Assembly (NCBI GenBank): GCA_015501595.1 | Contig: JADNRX010000198.1 | Coordinates: 1 to 64,000 of the forward strand | Direction of reading: 5' to 3' | DNA length: 64,000 nucleotides | Source of the DNA: Hymenopellis radicata | Lineage: Eukaryota > Basidiomycota > Agaricomycetes > Agaricales > Physalacriaceae | Shown here: positions 1-10,629 of the stretch, piece by piece | Layout of the letters: every line of letters begins with the position of its first letter | Position numbering within the stretch: the stretch's first letter is position 1 | Program-made: the position numbers and the translations under genes | The notes under the pieces: model-generated | Told to the model about the DNA's origin: nothing | The model's database searches: none | What the model saw: only the letters and a program-made list of their open reading frames with translations

Positions 1-1107
1 TGTCCAGTAATGGATCCGGCCAGTTGAAAACCGCCGCGGACCGAACGAGCTGCAGAGCGCATGCCAAACGAACAAAGAGACCAAGGCGCATTTGTAGGAC
101 GAAGAGAGGTGAGTGAGTTCCTAGTTGAAAACTTTGATGCGACGCGTCTTAAATCAATGGATGACTTCCCGTAAGAATTATGATCCATCATGGGACTTGC
201 ATGTGCACCGTCGGGCCATGTAAGCGTGGCCAAGCACACAGAACTCAGAGAGCGTGCGAAGAGATAGAAAAACTTTGGTCACCGAGTAAGTCCAGAGCCC
301 CAGTCGCGACTGAATAGAAAATCTATTCAATCTCCGCCACTCGGAACTGCTTCCGACCCTGCAAGCGACTTCCGTTGTGTGAGGAGGCCATGGAGGCTGC
401 CCAATGGACGCTGCTCAATTGTTTAGCGAAAAGCATCTTTGATGGCACATCACGGATTGACGTGATCGTGACGGTCGCACTAACTCACCAAAAAGGTAAT
501 TGAAAACCCCGACTACGCGGCCCCAATACCCTTCGATTACCTCCGTGGAGGCAATGTTTGATAGATGGTTATCAAGATTATTAGATTTCGGTGGATGTGA
601 ATCGCCAATCAATCGGCGATCCGTCACAATTGTCAGGCCTGGACTCACAAGTCAAAGTCAATGTACAGGCTACTATTTCTGCAATATTTCGGTGGAAAAT
701 AAAGTATCAACACGAGGAACCGCAAGGATATCTCGGCGGATTTTACAATTCGCGTCGAGTTCAAGAGGGACGCGTCGAAATACTTTACCCATTGCGGCTC
801 GCCGTATCACCGCTGAGGACAACATTGACCCAGTAACTCACCGATCATCGGCAGTATCCTTGGCAGTATCAGCTCGCAGTAGTTTCAACCAAGTCTCAAC
901 GCACCATTTTCAACTTTCCTTCCTTAGCGGCTTAGCCTTCCTGATGGTCAGCAAAGCATCAACGCGATGCATTCAGGGTTGCTTAAGTGGTTCGTGGCGT
1001 GACATAGTCACATAGAGGTCCCCAGATTTCGAACACCGTGCTCCACGGAGTGCCCACATGTAGATTAGTATCTATTACAAGGTCCACTACGGGCCATCGT
1101 CTTCAAC
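1..1107. other. no recognisable gene
   Basis: I see no gene in this stretch. The longest open frames (about 170 codons around 500-1015) have no recognisable domain, no signal peptide and overlapping frames on the other strand of similar length, so I do not call them coding. Confidence 0.5.
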
Positions 1108-2745
1108 ATGGCTTCTCCCAACGCGCAGACCCCTACGCTTTAGTGGTAAGCTTTGTTTCTTGTGAGCCTGCTTACGAGTACAGGCGACCGATGCTGAATG
1201 GGACAGGTATGTTCATGCCGCGTTTCAAGAGAGCATCGACACATTCTAAAGGGATGCTGCTAGGCTCGACGGCCAGCACAATGGAATCGCCAATCTTAAC
1301 CAGAACCTAGCACCTGTTGACTTAGGACAACCCAAACCGGGTATGAGCTCATTCTGTATTTCTCGCTGTGTCGTTCAAGTTGGCCTTTGCCTGCAGATCG
1401 GGCTCAGGAGCATGGTGAGCCTTAGTCTGAGGCTTCTCGATGTACCTCAGGGGGTCCTGTCCTGACGCCGAAGAATATCACCTATACGCGGGGGGTACCA
1501 ATTCCGGCTGTCGGTTATTGCTCGGTCCGTAGTGTAGCTGTCATCAATTTGACATAACAAGGTCCGCGTCGTGGTTATCGCTCTTCATCATCTCCTCAGC
1601 ATCTGCCGCACAATACGCAGCGCACGCACGTAGTGCATTAAGAAACTAAGTCAATCTGATCTTACAAGTCTACTTCATTTGTCTACTTACAAAGAGTGGT
1701 GTTCATTTTACTCAATCTAGACATGTATATCCTCATACCTCGAGAAGACTGCAATGGTTACAGGGTACTTAATTCACCTCTCATTGTGAACCAGCATCGC
1801 GACTCTGTCATTGCACCTCATCGTGGAGATTCTACAGCTGCTAGAAGCAAATCGGGCAGTGTTACAAGGGAGAAAATGGGCATTTACTGGGGAAACTACT
1901 GCTAACAATTGGAGGGAATTTACTGAAATATTTCAACAGTCTCTTTATCAGAGTCAACCTGGAGTCAACGCTCTGTTGAGTGAGCTACTGTTCGCGAGGC
2001 GGGAGGGTGATCAGCGTGTTACTCATTCATGATGACCGAATTGCTGACAAAGGGGGTCCAAATTCTGAGTTCGGAGACTTTCGGCAATGGCATACATGTT
2101 TTCTCGGACTTAACGGTCGGAACCCCCCTGATGTACCTGCATTGCGATTGACTACTTGATGAACAGGGCCATTCAAGCCGCTAAGCTGTACCCTGACGCC
2201 GACGTTCTCGCCGTCGATATGAATCCACTCCCCGCGAGGTAGATTGCTCCCCCGAACCCGCCGACTCACCTGACGAACCGAGTCATTAGGCCCTTACCTT
2301 CCAACATCCGTTTTCAGCAACTCAATGTCCATTCCTACCGGGAAGCTTTGATGTTGTTCATATCCCGGTCCGCTTCGTACTCTGTCACGTAAGTCTTTTT
2401 CACAAACTTCTTCTGCCGAGACGTCCAACTGACCCACTCTCGTCTCCTCTAGCTACCCCATGGACACACGGTACTTCCCCGCATCATCGAACTTGTTGCT
2501 CCAGCGGTTGGCTTCTCGTCGATGAGATCGACTTCCTTCACGCCTTCGAAGGTTTAGAAAAGGCACCGGGAGTAAGTAAGAAGCGGCTTCGCCGGGCTAA
2601 TTAAATCAATGGAGTCGCACAGCGGGGATCCACATTTCGGCAAGATCCTCAGCTCATCTCTTGAAAGTTCGACCACGTTAAGCGAGGTCAAAGTCCAAAA
2701 GGTAGAGTTGCCGATAAATCCGAGGCAGGCATTCATGAATGCCGT
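1108..2745 (+). pseudogene. decayed SAM-dependent methyltransferase
   Basis: This is a broken paralogue of the methyltransferase at 5031-6208. Matching pieces lie in the same order: a start like MASPNAQTPTL at 1108, a piece matching the RLDEQ region near 1260, the glycine-rich SAM-binding piece before the donor at about 1413, the acidic-loop region ending in a VDMNPLPAR-type motif at 2163-2240, the PLPSN piece after the intron at about 2287, and the DPHFGK segment at about 2627-2740. An in-frame stop lies in the first exon (TAG at 1141). About 700 bp with no family similarity separates the SAM-binding piece from the next one. Intron positions match the other copy, so this is a segmental paralogue and not a retrocopy. 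It cannot make the protein. Confidence 0.75.
1440..2150. other. unexplained insert inside methyltransferase relic
   Basis: The neighbouring paralogue has a 50-bp intron at this position, while here about 700 bp separate the two homologous pieces. I found no terminal repeats or target-site duplication, and no recognisable gene. It may be an old insertion or a rearranged remnant. Confidence 0.4.
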
Positions 2746-2799
2746 CGGCGCGGAGACGGGCTCTCACAGCACCATCTCTCTCCCCAGGTTGCTACCCCA

Positions 2800-3592
2800 G
2801 GAAACGCCTCCTCTGGTGGAACTTCAGCTAGCGTTAAACTACTCCCCAGCGTCATCTGGAAGGTGATTCGCGCGGACGGATCGCTCGCTGAACGAGGAGA
2901 GAAAGGTGGGCTTTGGGTCAAAACTCCCTCTATGGCGACGGGATATCGTAACAACTTAGAATCGTGAGTAGTCATCTTGACCTTTTCTCCGCTCTGTTGA
3001 CGTCGTGGACTCTCAGCTGGTCGGCTGATGGGTCAGTCAGCCTTCATCGGATCTGCTCTGCGTGTTGACCCCACGTCTCTAGATGGCTACGCAGTGGAGA
3101 CGAGGTATATCTAGATGATGCTGGCGACTTGTTCGTCGTTCAGCGTTTGAAGGTAGGCGCCTGTTCTATATTACAACTCCGCATCTGACACTAAAATGTC
3201 CAGGATTTCATGAAAGTAAAAGGGATTCCGAGTTGATCCTGACGAACTTGAAAGCCACTTGTTCAAACACGTGGACGTCGCGTGCTGCGTTGTTCCGGTA
3301 CCAGATGAATTCAGCGGAGAGGTACCCAAGGCGTTCATCGTCCCCAGGAAGCACGTGGTCGCGTCGGATCTGATGACAGCCACACAACTAAAGGCTGCGC
3401 GCATCCAAGTAAGTTTTGCTTGGACTTGCTCTTTTTCAGCCCTTATTGAAGACGGGATTTCAGCATGTCGCGGAACACAAGGTCACCTATAAGCACCTTG
3501 GAGGCGGAGTTGCGTTCTGTGAGCAGATTCCAGAGACGGCGTCCGGAAAGATGCTCCGACGGCTTTTGCGCGACCATAAGTCTACGGAGTAG
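2800..3592 (+). pseudogene. C-terminal fragment of acyl-CoA synthetase (AMP-binding, 4CL-like)
   Basis: Only the last third of an adenylate-forming enzyme is present. Pieces in order are the SVIWKVIRADGSLAERGEKG region, the KTPSMATGYRNN motif, WLRSGDEVYLDDAGDLFVV (motif A8 area), FMKVKG followed by DPDELESHLFKHVDVACCVV, and the closing PETASGKMLRRLL (motif A10, whose Lys is the catalytic residue in this family). Introns are seen near 2966-3082, 3154-3203 and 3411-3464. One extra base just after the FMKVKG codons shifts the frame, and no N-terminal AMP-binding domain is found upstream, where the methyltransferase relic lies. Family members activate carboxylic acids as acyl-adenylates and then CoA thioesters. 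This copy is almost certainly dead. Confidence 0.75.
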
Positions 3593-5030
3593 ACAGTCTT
3601 AGGACAGCTATTACTGGTATTGGTATTCTACCGATGTATTTTGTACAATTGCCTGCCTCGCTAGCAGGGTAGATTCGCTATTTATTTGCACTCCATGTAC
3701 TCATAACAGATGTTCGACATAGACCCAACACTAGTCAACGAACGCGGCGGACTCGAAGCTCCAGCGCCTCTCGCAAGGCGGTTCCAAATTTGCAAATGTA
3801 TTCAGTGAAAACATATGGAGGCGACAAGATACTTGGCCTAGTCCTCCTGTACATGGCTCCAGATAGTTCCAGAGCCCAAATGTACTGCCGTCTGTTACCC
3901 AAGTATCACCGATCCTGGATGTCTTGAGGGAGGATCCCAGAGGAAAGAAGATGACTTCCGATGAGGAACTATAGCCTAGAGATGATAACCGCCATGAGGA
4001 CTTGCATAAGGAGAATAGGTATAGAAGAGCAATGATAGGTCAACGTTCAACATTGATGTTCACTTAATTGACGCCGCAGAAGAAGTAGTCAATCATTCTT
4101 CGATTGATCTACATTAGGATAAGTACATCAATCATAGGACCTCGGCGGAGACGAAGGGGACGAAGAGTTCACCATGCGCCTGACCCCGTGCTGCACATAA
4201 AAGTCAGCGGGAACGATCAGAATCTTTTGAGGCTTCCCCAAGTCCGCAGGGGATAGATTGCTACCCAGAACTTATCGATTCCATTATGCATAGCGTCGAG
4301 CCTAAGTGCACACTTCAGGACACGAATAGATCGACAGGGATGGCTGAAATCATACCTGGCCCATTCTACTTCGTTGGCCTGCACGATTGAAGAAATTTAT
4401 GAGTGGTACACCATGAGTAAAAGTATAGCTGCCTACCACTAGGACAGAGGGAGTCAGCTGCAGCCATGTTGAGGAGTTGAGGGATAGGAATTAGATTGAA
4501 CGGTGAACCCGATTAACATCGTTCGTAAGTTTCGGGTCACGTCACGGTCATTGGGCGGCCTCGGAGCTCCTCGGAGCCCAATTTGGACAACCAGCAACTC
4601 GGGTCTTTACGCCTCAATTTACCGTGACGTGACCGGAGGTTAAGGGACAAATCAGGACAAATCCACTAGATCGGCGATCAATCATCAATTTGACAAGTTA
4701 CAACGTAGCAGGAAATGGAGATAACGCACCTAGCCCCACTGCTTGCAAGTCTCTCCGTCGGCGAGTAATTATTTCCAAGAGGCATTACTATGAGGCGGCT
4801 TGCTGCCACTGGTGATAGTAATCCGGAGTCATGCGACCCGGTGAGGATGGAAGATGAGTGGTGCGGGTGTCTAGGACGTCTAGGCCTTAGCTTAGCCATG
4901 CGGCGTCTCTTAGTTATGGGGGAGCGGTTGACTGATGTTATGTTCTGATACCTCCTTCGCTACGCTTTACTTATACCTTGCCGATCCTGCAACGCCAACT
5001 CCTCGATCTTTTCCCCCAATCTACTTCAAC
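3593..5030. other. intergenic, no gene seen
   Basis: No open frame here shows a domain or plausible exon structure. The only distinctive item is the 100-bp inverted repeat at 4535-4634, listed separately. The end of the stretch should hold the promoter of the methyltransferase at 5031; I cannot point to a definite element. Confidence 0.5.
4535..4634. repeat. 100-bp fold-back element with 14-bp perfect arms
   Basis: The arms GGTCACGTCACGGT (4535-4548) and ACCGTGACGTGACC (4621-4634) are exact reverse complements and enclose 72 bp. A second inverted pair (ATTGGGC and GCCCAAT) is nested just inside the left arm and surrounds GGAGCTCC, so the whole can fold into a stem. Each arm carries a TGACGT core like a CREB/ATF-type bZIP site. 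No clear target-site duplication flanks it. It could be a tiny non-autonomous element or a regulatory palindrome. Confidence 0.55.
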
Positions 5031-6208
5031 ATGTCTTCTTCCACCGCTAAGCCAGACTATATTCTACCCGTAAGCAAGCTGTACCTCCTCTCATTCTCGT
5101 TCTTGACACCAGTTTCAACCAGGTTAACGAAACAGAATGGAAAGGTCTGATCTTGCTACGCGTCGGCTCGTCCAATTTTAATGAAGTTGTTAGGCTCGAC
5201 GAGCAGTCCAATGCGATGGACACACTTCTGGGTAATAAGCTGGGCCCGGGAGACATCGGACAACCCAAGAAGATCTTGGAAGTCGGGTACGAACACAATC
5301 TCTTGCTGCTTGCTAGGATCGTTCGTTAAGCCCTTCCTTGCAGCGCCGGGTCTGGAGCATGGTGAGCCCAGGTCCTCATGTACCTCGCTGTTGGTACTAT
5401 ACGACCGCTAGGGCCATTTATGCTGCCAACAAGTACCCGGAGGCAGAGGTCATCGCGGCCGACATGAACCCCCTCCCTGCACGGTAGGTCTCCCGGATTG
5501 CCTTTGACTCGCATCTGACCAACCGCATCAGGCCCCTGCCTTCCAACCTGCGCTACCAGGAAACGAATGCGCTGGAGCCCTTCCCCTTCCCGGCCGGCAG
5601 CTTCGACATTGTTCACATCCGGCTGACCCTGTGCCATGTATGAGAAGAACTTGCGCCACATTAGACTTACCCCGCTCACTCGACTATAGCTCCAGGATGG
5701 GCCGGCGGTCCTGACCCGCCTCATCGACCTTGTCGCTCCTGGGGGCTGGCTCCTCGCGGACGACATCGACTGGCTCGCCGACTTCTCAGGCTTGGACAAC
5801 GCCCCCGGCATCAAGGGCGGTCTCTCGCACATCATCAACAGCACGCTGGCCGTCAAGGGGTGACCCGCACTTCGGCAAAAACCTCAAGTCGCTCCTCGAG
5901 TCCTCCAGCAAATTGACCAACGTCCATGTTCGCGAGGTTACGACGCCTTTGAACAGCGCGCCCGCAGGTATGTCGCCCGCCGCGTTGGTAACATTCATGC
6001 TCACCTGCATCGTACAGACCCAGCTGAGGCTACGTGGGCCAAGACATTCAAGGACACGCTCACACGCGCTGTCGCTGGAGCGCCCGTCGGGGAGGCCCCA
6101 GCTGCGAAGGCGATGCAGAAGGCGTACCTCGACGACGCGGCCAACGAGGGGTTGGACTGGCAGTACTCGTTGAAGTTCTACTTCGGGTGGGGTAAAAAGC
6201 TGGCCTAG
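5031..6208 (+). CDS. SAM-dependent class I methyltransferase (one frame break)
   Basis: Seven exons can be joined: 5031-5069, 5123-5286, 5344-5361, 5412-5483, 5532-5637, 5690-5967 and 6018-6208, all with GT-AG introns of about 50 nt. The protein starts MSSSTAKPDYILP and has the RLDEQ lead-in, a SAM-binding motif I that reads EVGAGSGAWAI across two introns, the post-I acidic motif VIAADMNPLPAR, NALEPFPFPAGSFDIVHIR, and LIDLVAPGGWLLADD (motif III area). It ends ...SLKFYFGWGKKLA. This is the fungal family of small-molecule methyltransferases; the substrate cannot be read. Between VKG (5855-5860) and DPHFGK the frame changes in a run of four Gs, where family members carry more Gly codon. That is either a real 2-base loss or a homopolymer sequencing error. 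A decayed paralogue lies 3 kb upstream. Confidence 0.8.
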
Positions 6209-6750
6209 AGTCGCTTCGCGTCGCGGTAGTCGTCAATTCAACTTGGCGACGACCTCGTTCCTCTCCCTTTCGCTCTCTCCAGTGATAAGCCTTAGAAGAA
6301 GTGTATAAACATATGTACGATCAAGTCAAATGGCATTCGCCTTTGTGATGAAGGATTCTTCGCAAGGTGCTCCTCTCAAGGGACCATGTTTGTGGGCCCA
6401 GAGCTGTTGGCACCAAAGATGACTGTCGCAAAGTCGGAGGGTTTGTGAAGGGGCTCGATGCCGGTCGATGCCTGTTAAATCGGTGCTGGGGGGTGTTCAG
6501 TCTTCTGAATGCGGGGATGAGAGCAATTCCTTCCTTGGCCGCTTGCTGCCTCTTCAGATGAAACATCGACCATGTCTTACTCTACCAAGCCCAGTCATAC
6601 CTCCATGAAAACGGCGGGTGAGGCGTAGTCGATTCATCATCGGCATACGAGACTCTCTTGGACTCGATTTTGAGTACAGGCAAGAACCAGGGCAAGTATT
6701 GAAGAGCGTATGACGAGTGTTACTCGTATGAGGAAGACCATGCGCGACAT
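6209..6750. other. convergent intergenic region
   Basis: This lies between the 3' ends of the methyltransferase (+) and the tannase (-). Short open frames occur but none has a recognisable domain. It presumably holds both transcription ends. Confidence 0.5.
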
Positions 6751-8441
6751 TCATGAACACGTCCATGTACCTTCACGCCAAGAACCAGTTGTGCCATATC
6801 TACAATTGTCCCTTTCCGTGCCATTCTCTGTTAGCCCGACGATAAGCTCTGGGGCGTTTCCTGCCTCTACCCAGTCCACTATCGCTAGCAGAACGTTGTG
6901 GGTCGACACATTTCGCCCGACTGTGTCGAGTCCGGCGTTCCCGATCAACGACGGTGCTCCAGCTACCCCGCCGCCACAGTGACCCATTCCGGGAACGAGG
7001 AATAAACGATAGAATGTGTCCATTGCGACCGGATCCAAACCCATCGTAGAGGAGATATGTTTGTAAAGCGCCTTGGACTCTCCAGAGTTGATGAGAGGAT
7101 CTGCGCGACCGTGGTAAGCCAAGTACTTTCCTCCTTGCTCTTTGAACGGGGAAAGATCTCCGATGTAGGAAGATATTCCGAAAGGGTCCATGATTTCTGA
7201 GTAATGGCTTAGATGGTTTTGAGCACAGTAGTTCAACTGACCTGCGTAGTAGAGGTCTGCTAAACTGAAGTTGTCGAAATTGTGGTATTTATCCGTATAG
7301 TACATGTTTTGAAAGTAGCCCTACAGTGAGGACCAGGATCAGACATAGGTAATTGTTAAAAAGCACATTCGTGGAAACACTTGCCTCGGTGTAAGTGTTG
7401 AGATCTCCGGAGAAAAGAGCTTGCCAAGCGTCGCTAGCCTCTGCCCCGGGATCGAAGCGCGGAAACAGTGTCTCTCCCTTCAGCCCGACTAATGGGCTGT
7501 AAATTTGATGCGCCACCTTGAGCTGCGCGCCCGTTAGACAAGATGTAGCGTTCGCGCTAGCGTCGCATGCCAGACTGCTGAAATCAGGATTACAATCATC
7601 TGGCTCGGCGATGATTCCATCTACCAATCCGTCAAGCGCGTCGCACTGAGAAAATATCTCCTGTGATATGACGCTCCATTGTGGAGCTGTGATAAACTTG
7701 GGAGATTCCGACGCGAAAGGAGCTCCGACCCAGCGACCGGCAAGACCTTGATAAGAGCAAAGTCTATTAGAATCCGTCGCCGGGGATCCTCCGACAATGC
7801 CTTAATCTAAATGAGAACGCGTCGGAATGCATGCGACTGCGTAGGTCACCATTAAAGTCAAACGGGTATCTCGACGCCATGGTATGAGCCTGTCGGCCGC
7901 CCGTAGAGCAGCCAATGTAGTAGGCATTGCTGATATTTGTCCCGTAATATGTCGCGATTATCTGCTTTCCCAGCACAGTGGCGACGTGGAGTGAACGATG
8001 AACGAAATCCTCAGTCACTTCGGGGTTTTCGTAGAAGCTATCAGAAGTCGGGCCTTCATGACCAGCGTCTGTACCAATGGAAGCAAAGTGCATTGCTGCT
8101 CCGTAGTCAAGGTTAGTATAGTCGATGCCTAGGAAGCCTTTAGTGGGGGGCGGGGGAGGCACGCGGGGTAAATTCCACATACAACCAGCAAACCCGCTGT
8201 TTCCTACCGTGAGGGACCTCCCATACCATTCATCCGGCATCCACACTTCAAAGTGAACAGCCGAAGTCGAAGACGTGTTTACGGTCGCGTCTACGCGGCA
8301 CATTGCTGCCGTCGACGTTGTGTTGACTTGGCAAACCCCCAGGGTAGAAATGGTGGCGGTAGCCGCAACATAAGAAGACTCGTAGATAGTAGTGTTTGCT
8401 AGCGTTAGCATGTTCTTCAGGGATGAGCAGTCAAGTGCCAT
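6751..8441 (-). CDS. tannase/feruloyl esterase family protein
   Basis: The serine esterase family acts on gallate or ferulate esters of plant phenolics and is normally secreted. Exons are 8441-7850, 7800-7385 and 7320-6751, giving 525 aa, the usual family size. The nucleophile motif GCSTGGRQ, the Asp loop YHGRADPLI and the His motif GMGHCGGG are present in order, with paired cysteines, so the catalytic set is complete. Intron 1 (7849-7801) uses an AAG acceptor. Intron 2 (7384-7321) fits only as a GC-AG intron with donor GAG|GCAAGT, which restores the frame into GYFQNMYYTD. The start is MALDC at 8441. The hydrophobic leader expected before it is present in DNA but out of frame and lacks an ATG, whereas a relic at 28476 keeps MRILLAFLPLEAMA in frame. 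Secretion is therefore doubtful for this copy. It is divergent from gene A. Confidence 0.85.
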
Positions 8442-9261
8442 AGCTGAGGAAAGCAAGAAGTATGCGGAGAAAAATTATCCCTGAGAGTGTTGGCCCACAT
8501 CAGCCAGAGAAAATATATAAACAGCTCCATCAAAGATAGCCCACATCAGATGTCGGAAGCAGCTTTATTGCGATACTAAGGTGGTCATAGAATGAGGTTT
8601 GGAAGGGAAGCATGGGCGCCAGGTGGGCGCAGGACTGCGCAGGATGGGCGCCTCCGAAAACTCACTATCGTGGGAAGAGTTCGGCTTGTCGTGCCGATGC
8701 GCTTTCTCATTCCACCCACCATGACCTGAGCTGCTTCCAGTCTACTTCTACTCGTCTGAGACTTGGACTCGACAGTTTTCTGGAGCAGATGAATAAGCTA
8801 GCCGTTTCCCATCAACAGCACGAGCATGCTCACAATGACAGGCTTCTTGCACACACAACTCAATTGATCCATGCTCTCCCGGATGCCCGTCCCGGGTACT
8901 ATGAACGACGTTGAGATCACGATAGCATTATGCTACCCATCACTTTGATTCTACAAGTACCGGGGTGAGCAATCTAGCTCTCAATGTGACGTTATGCTGT
9001 CTGATAACTGGTGTTCGCAGGCTGCCTGCTACCGCTAACATTCTGTGCCATCAGTGCTATCGTCGGGGGAGCCTGAGGGCTGTTTGCTCACATTGTAGTC
9101 ATCTGAACGCTAGTACTTCTTGATGCGTGCAAATTCAGCAAGCATGATACAGGACTGGTACAGCGCAGACACTATAAACGTCTTCGAGATGGCATTGCCA
9201 ACCGTCAAACCCAGCGCCCTTTGCTCGTCCGCAACGTTCTCGACATCGGCGACCTTGTCCC
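8442..9261 (+). other. segment upstream of gene A, repeated at 28.4 and 64.0 kb
   Basis: Similarity to the inverted copies continues through this stretch. A possible split micro-ORF of 29 codons starts at 8931 (MLPITLILQVPG, GT-AG intron, then a hydrophobic tail ending VGGA) and is kept in the copy at the right end. That is too little to call a gene. The ACT at 8898-8900 is the empty target site for the 232-bp element found in the right copy. Confidence 0.4.
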
Positions 9262-10629
9262 ATGAAGATATTCCGAAAGCGGCACTCAAGCAATGACGGA
9301 CTCCTCTTGGCTTCCAATCAGCTCACCGAAACTATGTCCGGGACCACCACCGAAATACGACGATATCTCATCAAGCCCCTGCGTAGATTATGCAACTCGA
9401 GGACGGTACGTGTTTTCATAAGTTACATATACTATGTAGAAAGCATCATATTAAATCCCTTCCAGATCTCCCGGTGCTCGATGTGCACAGAAATTGTACA
9501 GGAGATGACGAATGTACTCGTCCGCCTCCTATCTGAAGGAAACGGTCACCCTTTAGAACAAACGGAGAGTCGCCTTTCTTTCGGCGAGATTTTGAAGGAG
9601 TAGGTTTCTACTACCCCTTTCGGGTGGCGTTGTGCTCAAATCGTTCTTAATTCGTCCAGTATAAAGCAGGGATATCGAGGACACAAGAGCGTGATGAACC
9701 GTTTAGGGCTTCGACCTTTCAAACACGATGAAAGAGTGGTAGATAAGTTTATGGAACGGCTCCATGAAGCAGACTCTACGCCGGTGCCATCGACTACCAC
9801 ACCGCGCTGTTTGGACAGCTGTCCCCCAGAGACAGCACCGCCTGAATGGCCCAACATCGTTCGCGTCCTGTGCTATGGTGCCGGGGCTATCATCGAGGGC
9901 TTTCCTCCCGTCTCTCCGCTCTCTGTTATTCCCAAGGCTGTCGCGGCCGCGATGACTGCCTTTGAGGTACGGGTCTTTCGATCAGTGACATAGTAGCAGA
10001 AGCGCTGAGGATCATCCGTAGAAGTATCATCAGAACAACGAAGCACGAAAAGATCTAAGACAATGGATAAAGGACATCGAAACCGCCGGAGATTTTACAC
10101 ACTTGCAACGGTGCGTGTTTCAAAGTCGACTCTGAGAACAAGCGCTGATTCGTGGTATCATAGTCCTATGGATCTATTCCAGCAGACTGCGAACACCATG
10201 GAGTCGCGACCTCATTTCAAGCGTTTGGTGCACGCTACATCGGACGAGCAATTACTGAGCGTTGCCGAGAAAAAAATCGACCGCGCACTGATGCTCGAGA
10301 TTGTGAGAACATTTTCTACCATCCGCGCTTCTTTTCATTGCCACATCTTCACACAGCTTGATCGTCTCCAATGGCTTCACACGGCGTCGAAAGAGAGCGA
10401 CGAGATTGTAACGATATTTCCTGTCATCCACGCCCTTTTCCAGATCTCCAAATCTCTGCAATGGGTTCACACCAACATCGTCTCATCGTGGATTTCTACT
10501 TCTTTCCAATCTCTCCGATGCCGACAGGCATCATCAGTTGCTTGGCGCTTCTACCTTGCTGCGCGACCCCTCACGGGATTCTGTATGGATCACTTACCAG
10601 GCTGTGTAGCAGCTTTCTTCGCCAAATGA
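9262..10629 (+). CDS. gene A: unidentified alpha-helical protein, 379 aa
   Basis: Five exons join in frame: 9262-9405, 9466-9599, 9660-9966, 10022-10110 and 10164-10629, all with GT-AG introns of 53-60 nt. The protein starts MKIFRKRHSSNDG and includes EIRRYLIKPLRRLC, GYRGHKSVMNRLGLRPF, a proline-rich loop with APPEWPNIVRVL, and RKDLRQWIKDIETAGDF. It is rich in charged helices with no membrane segment and no domain I recognise. Inverted copies lie at 61970-63326 (frame-shifted in the last exon) and 27340-28440 (decayed). In the exon at 9660-9966 the other copy differs by small in-frame changes only, which suggests coding constraint. The start could lie further upstream. It is divergent from the tannase. 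Confidence 0.6.

Noticed and set aside
500..1015. 171-codon open frame at the left end
   Set aside because: No domain, no homologous copy in the window, and a low-complexity Arg/Ser composition typical of a chance frame.
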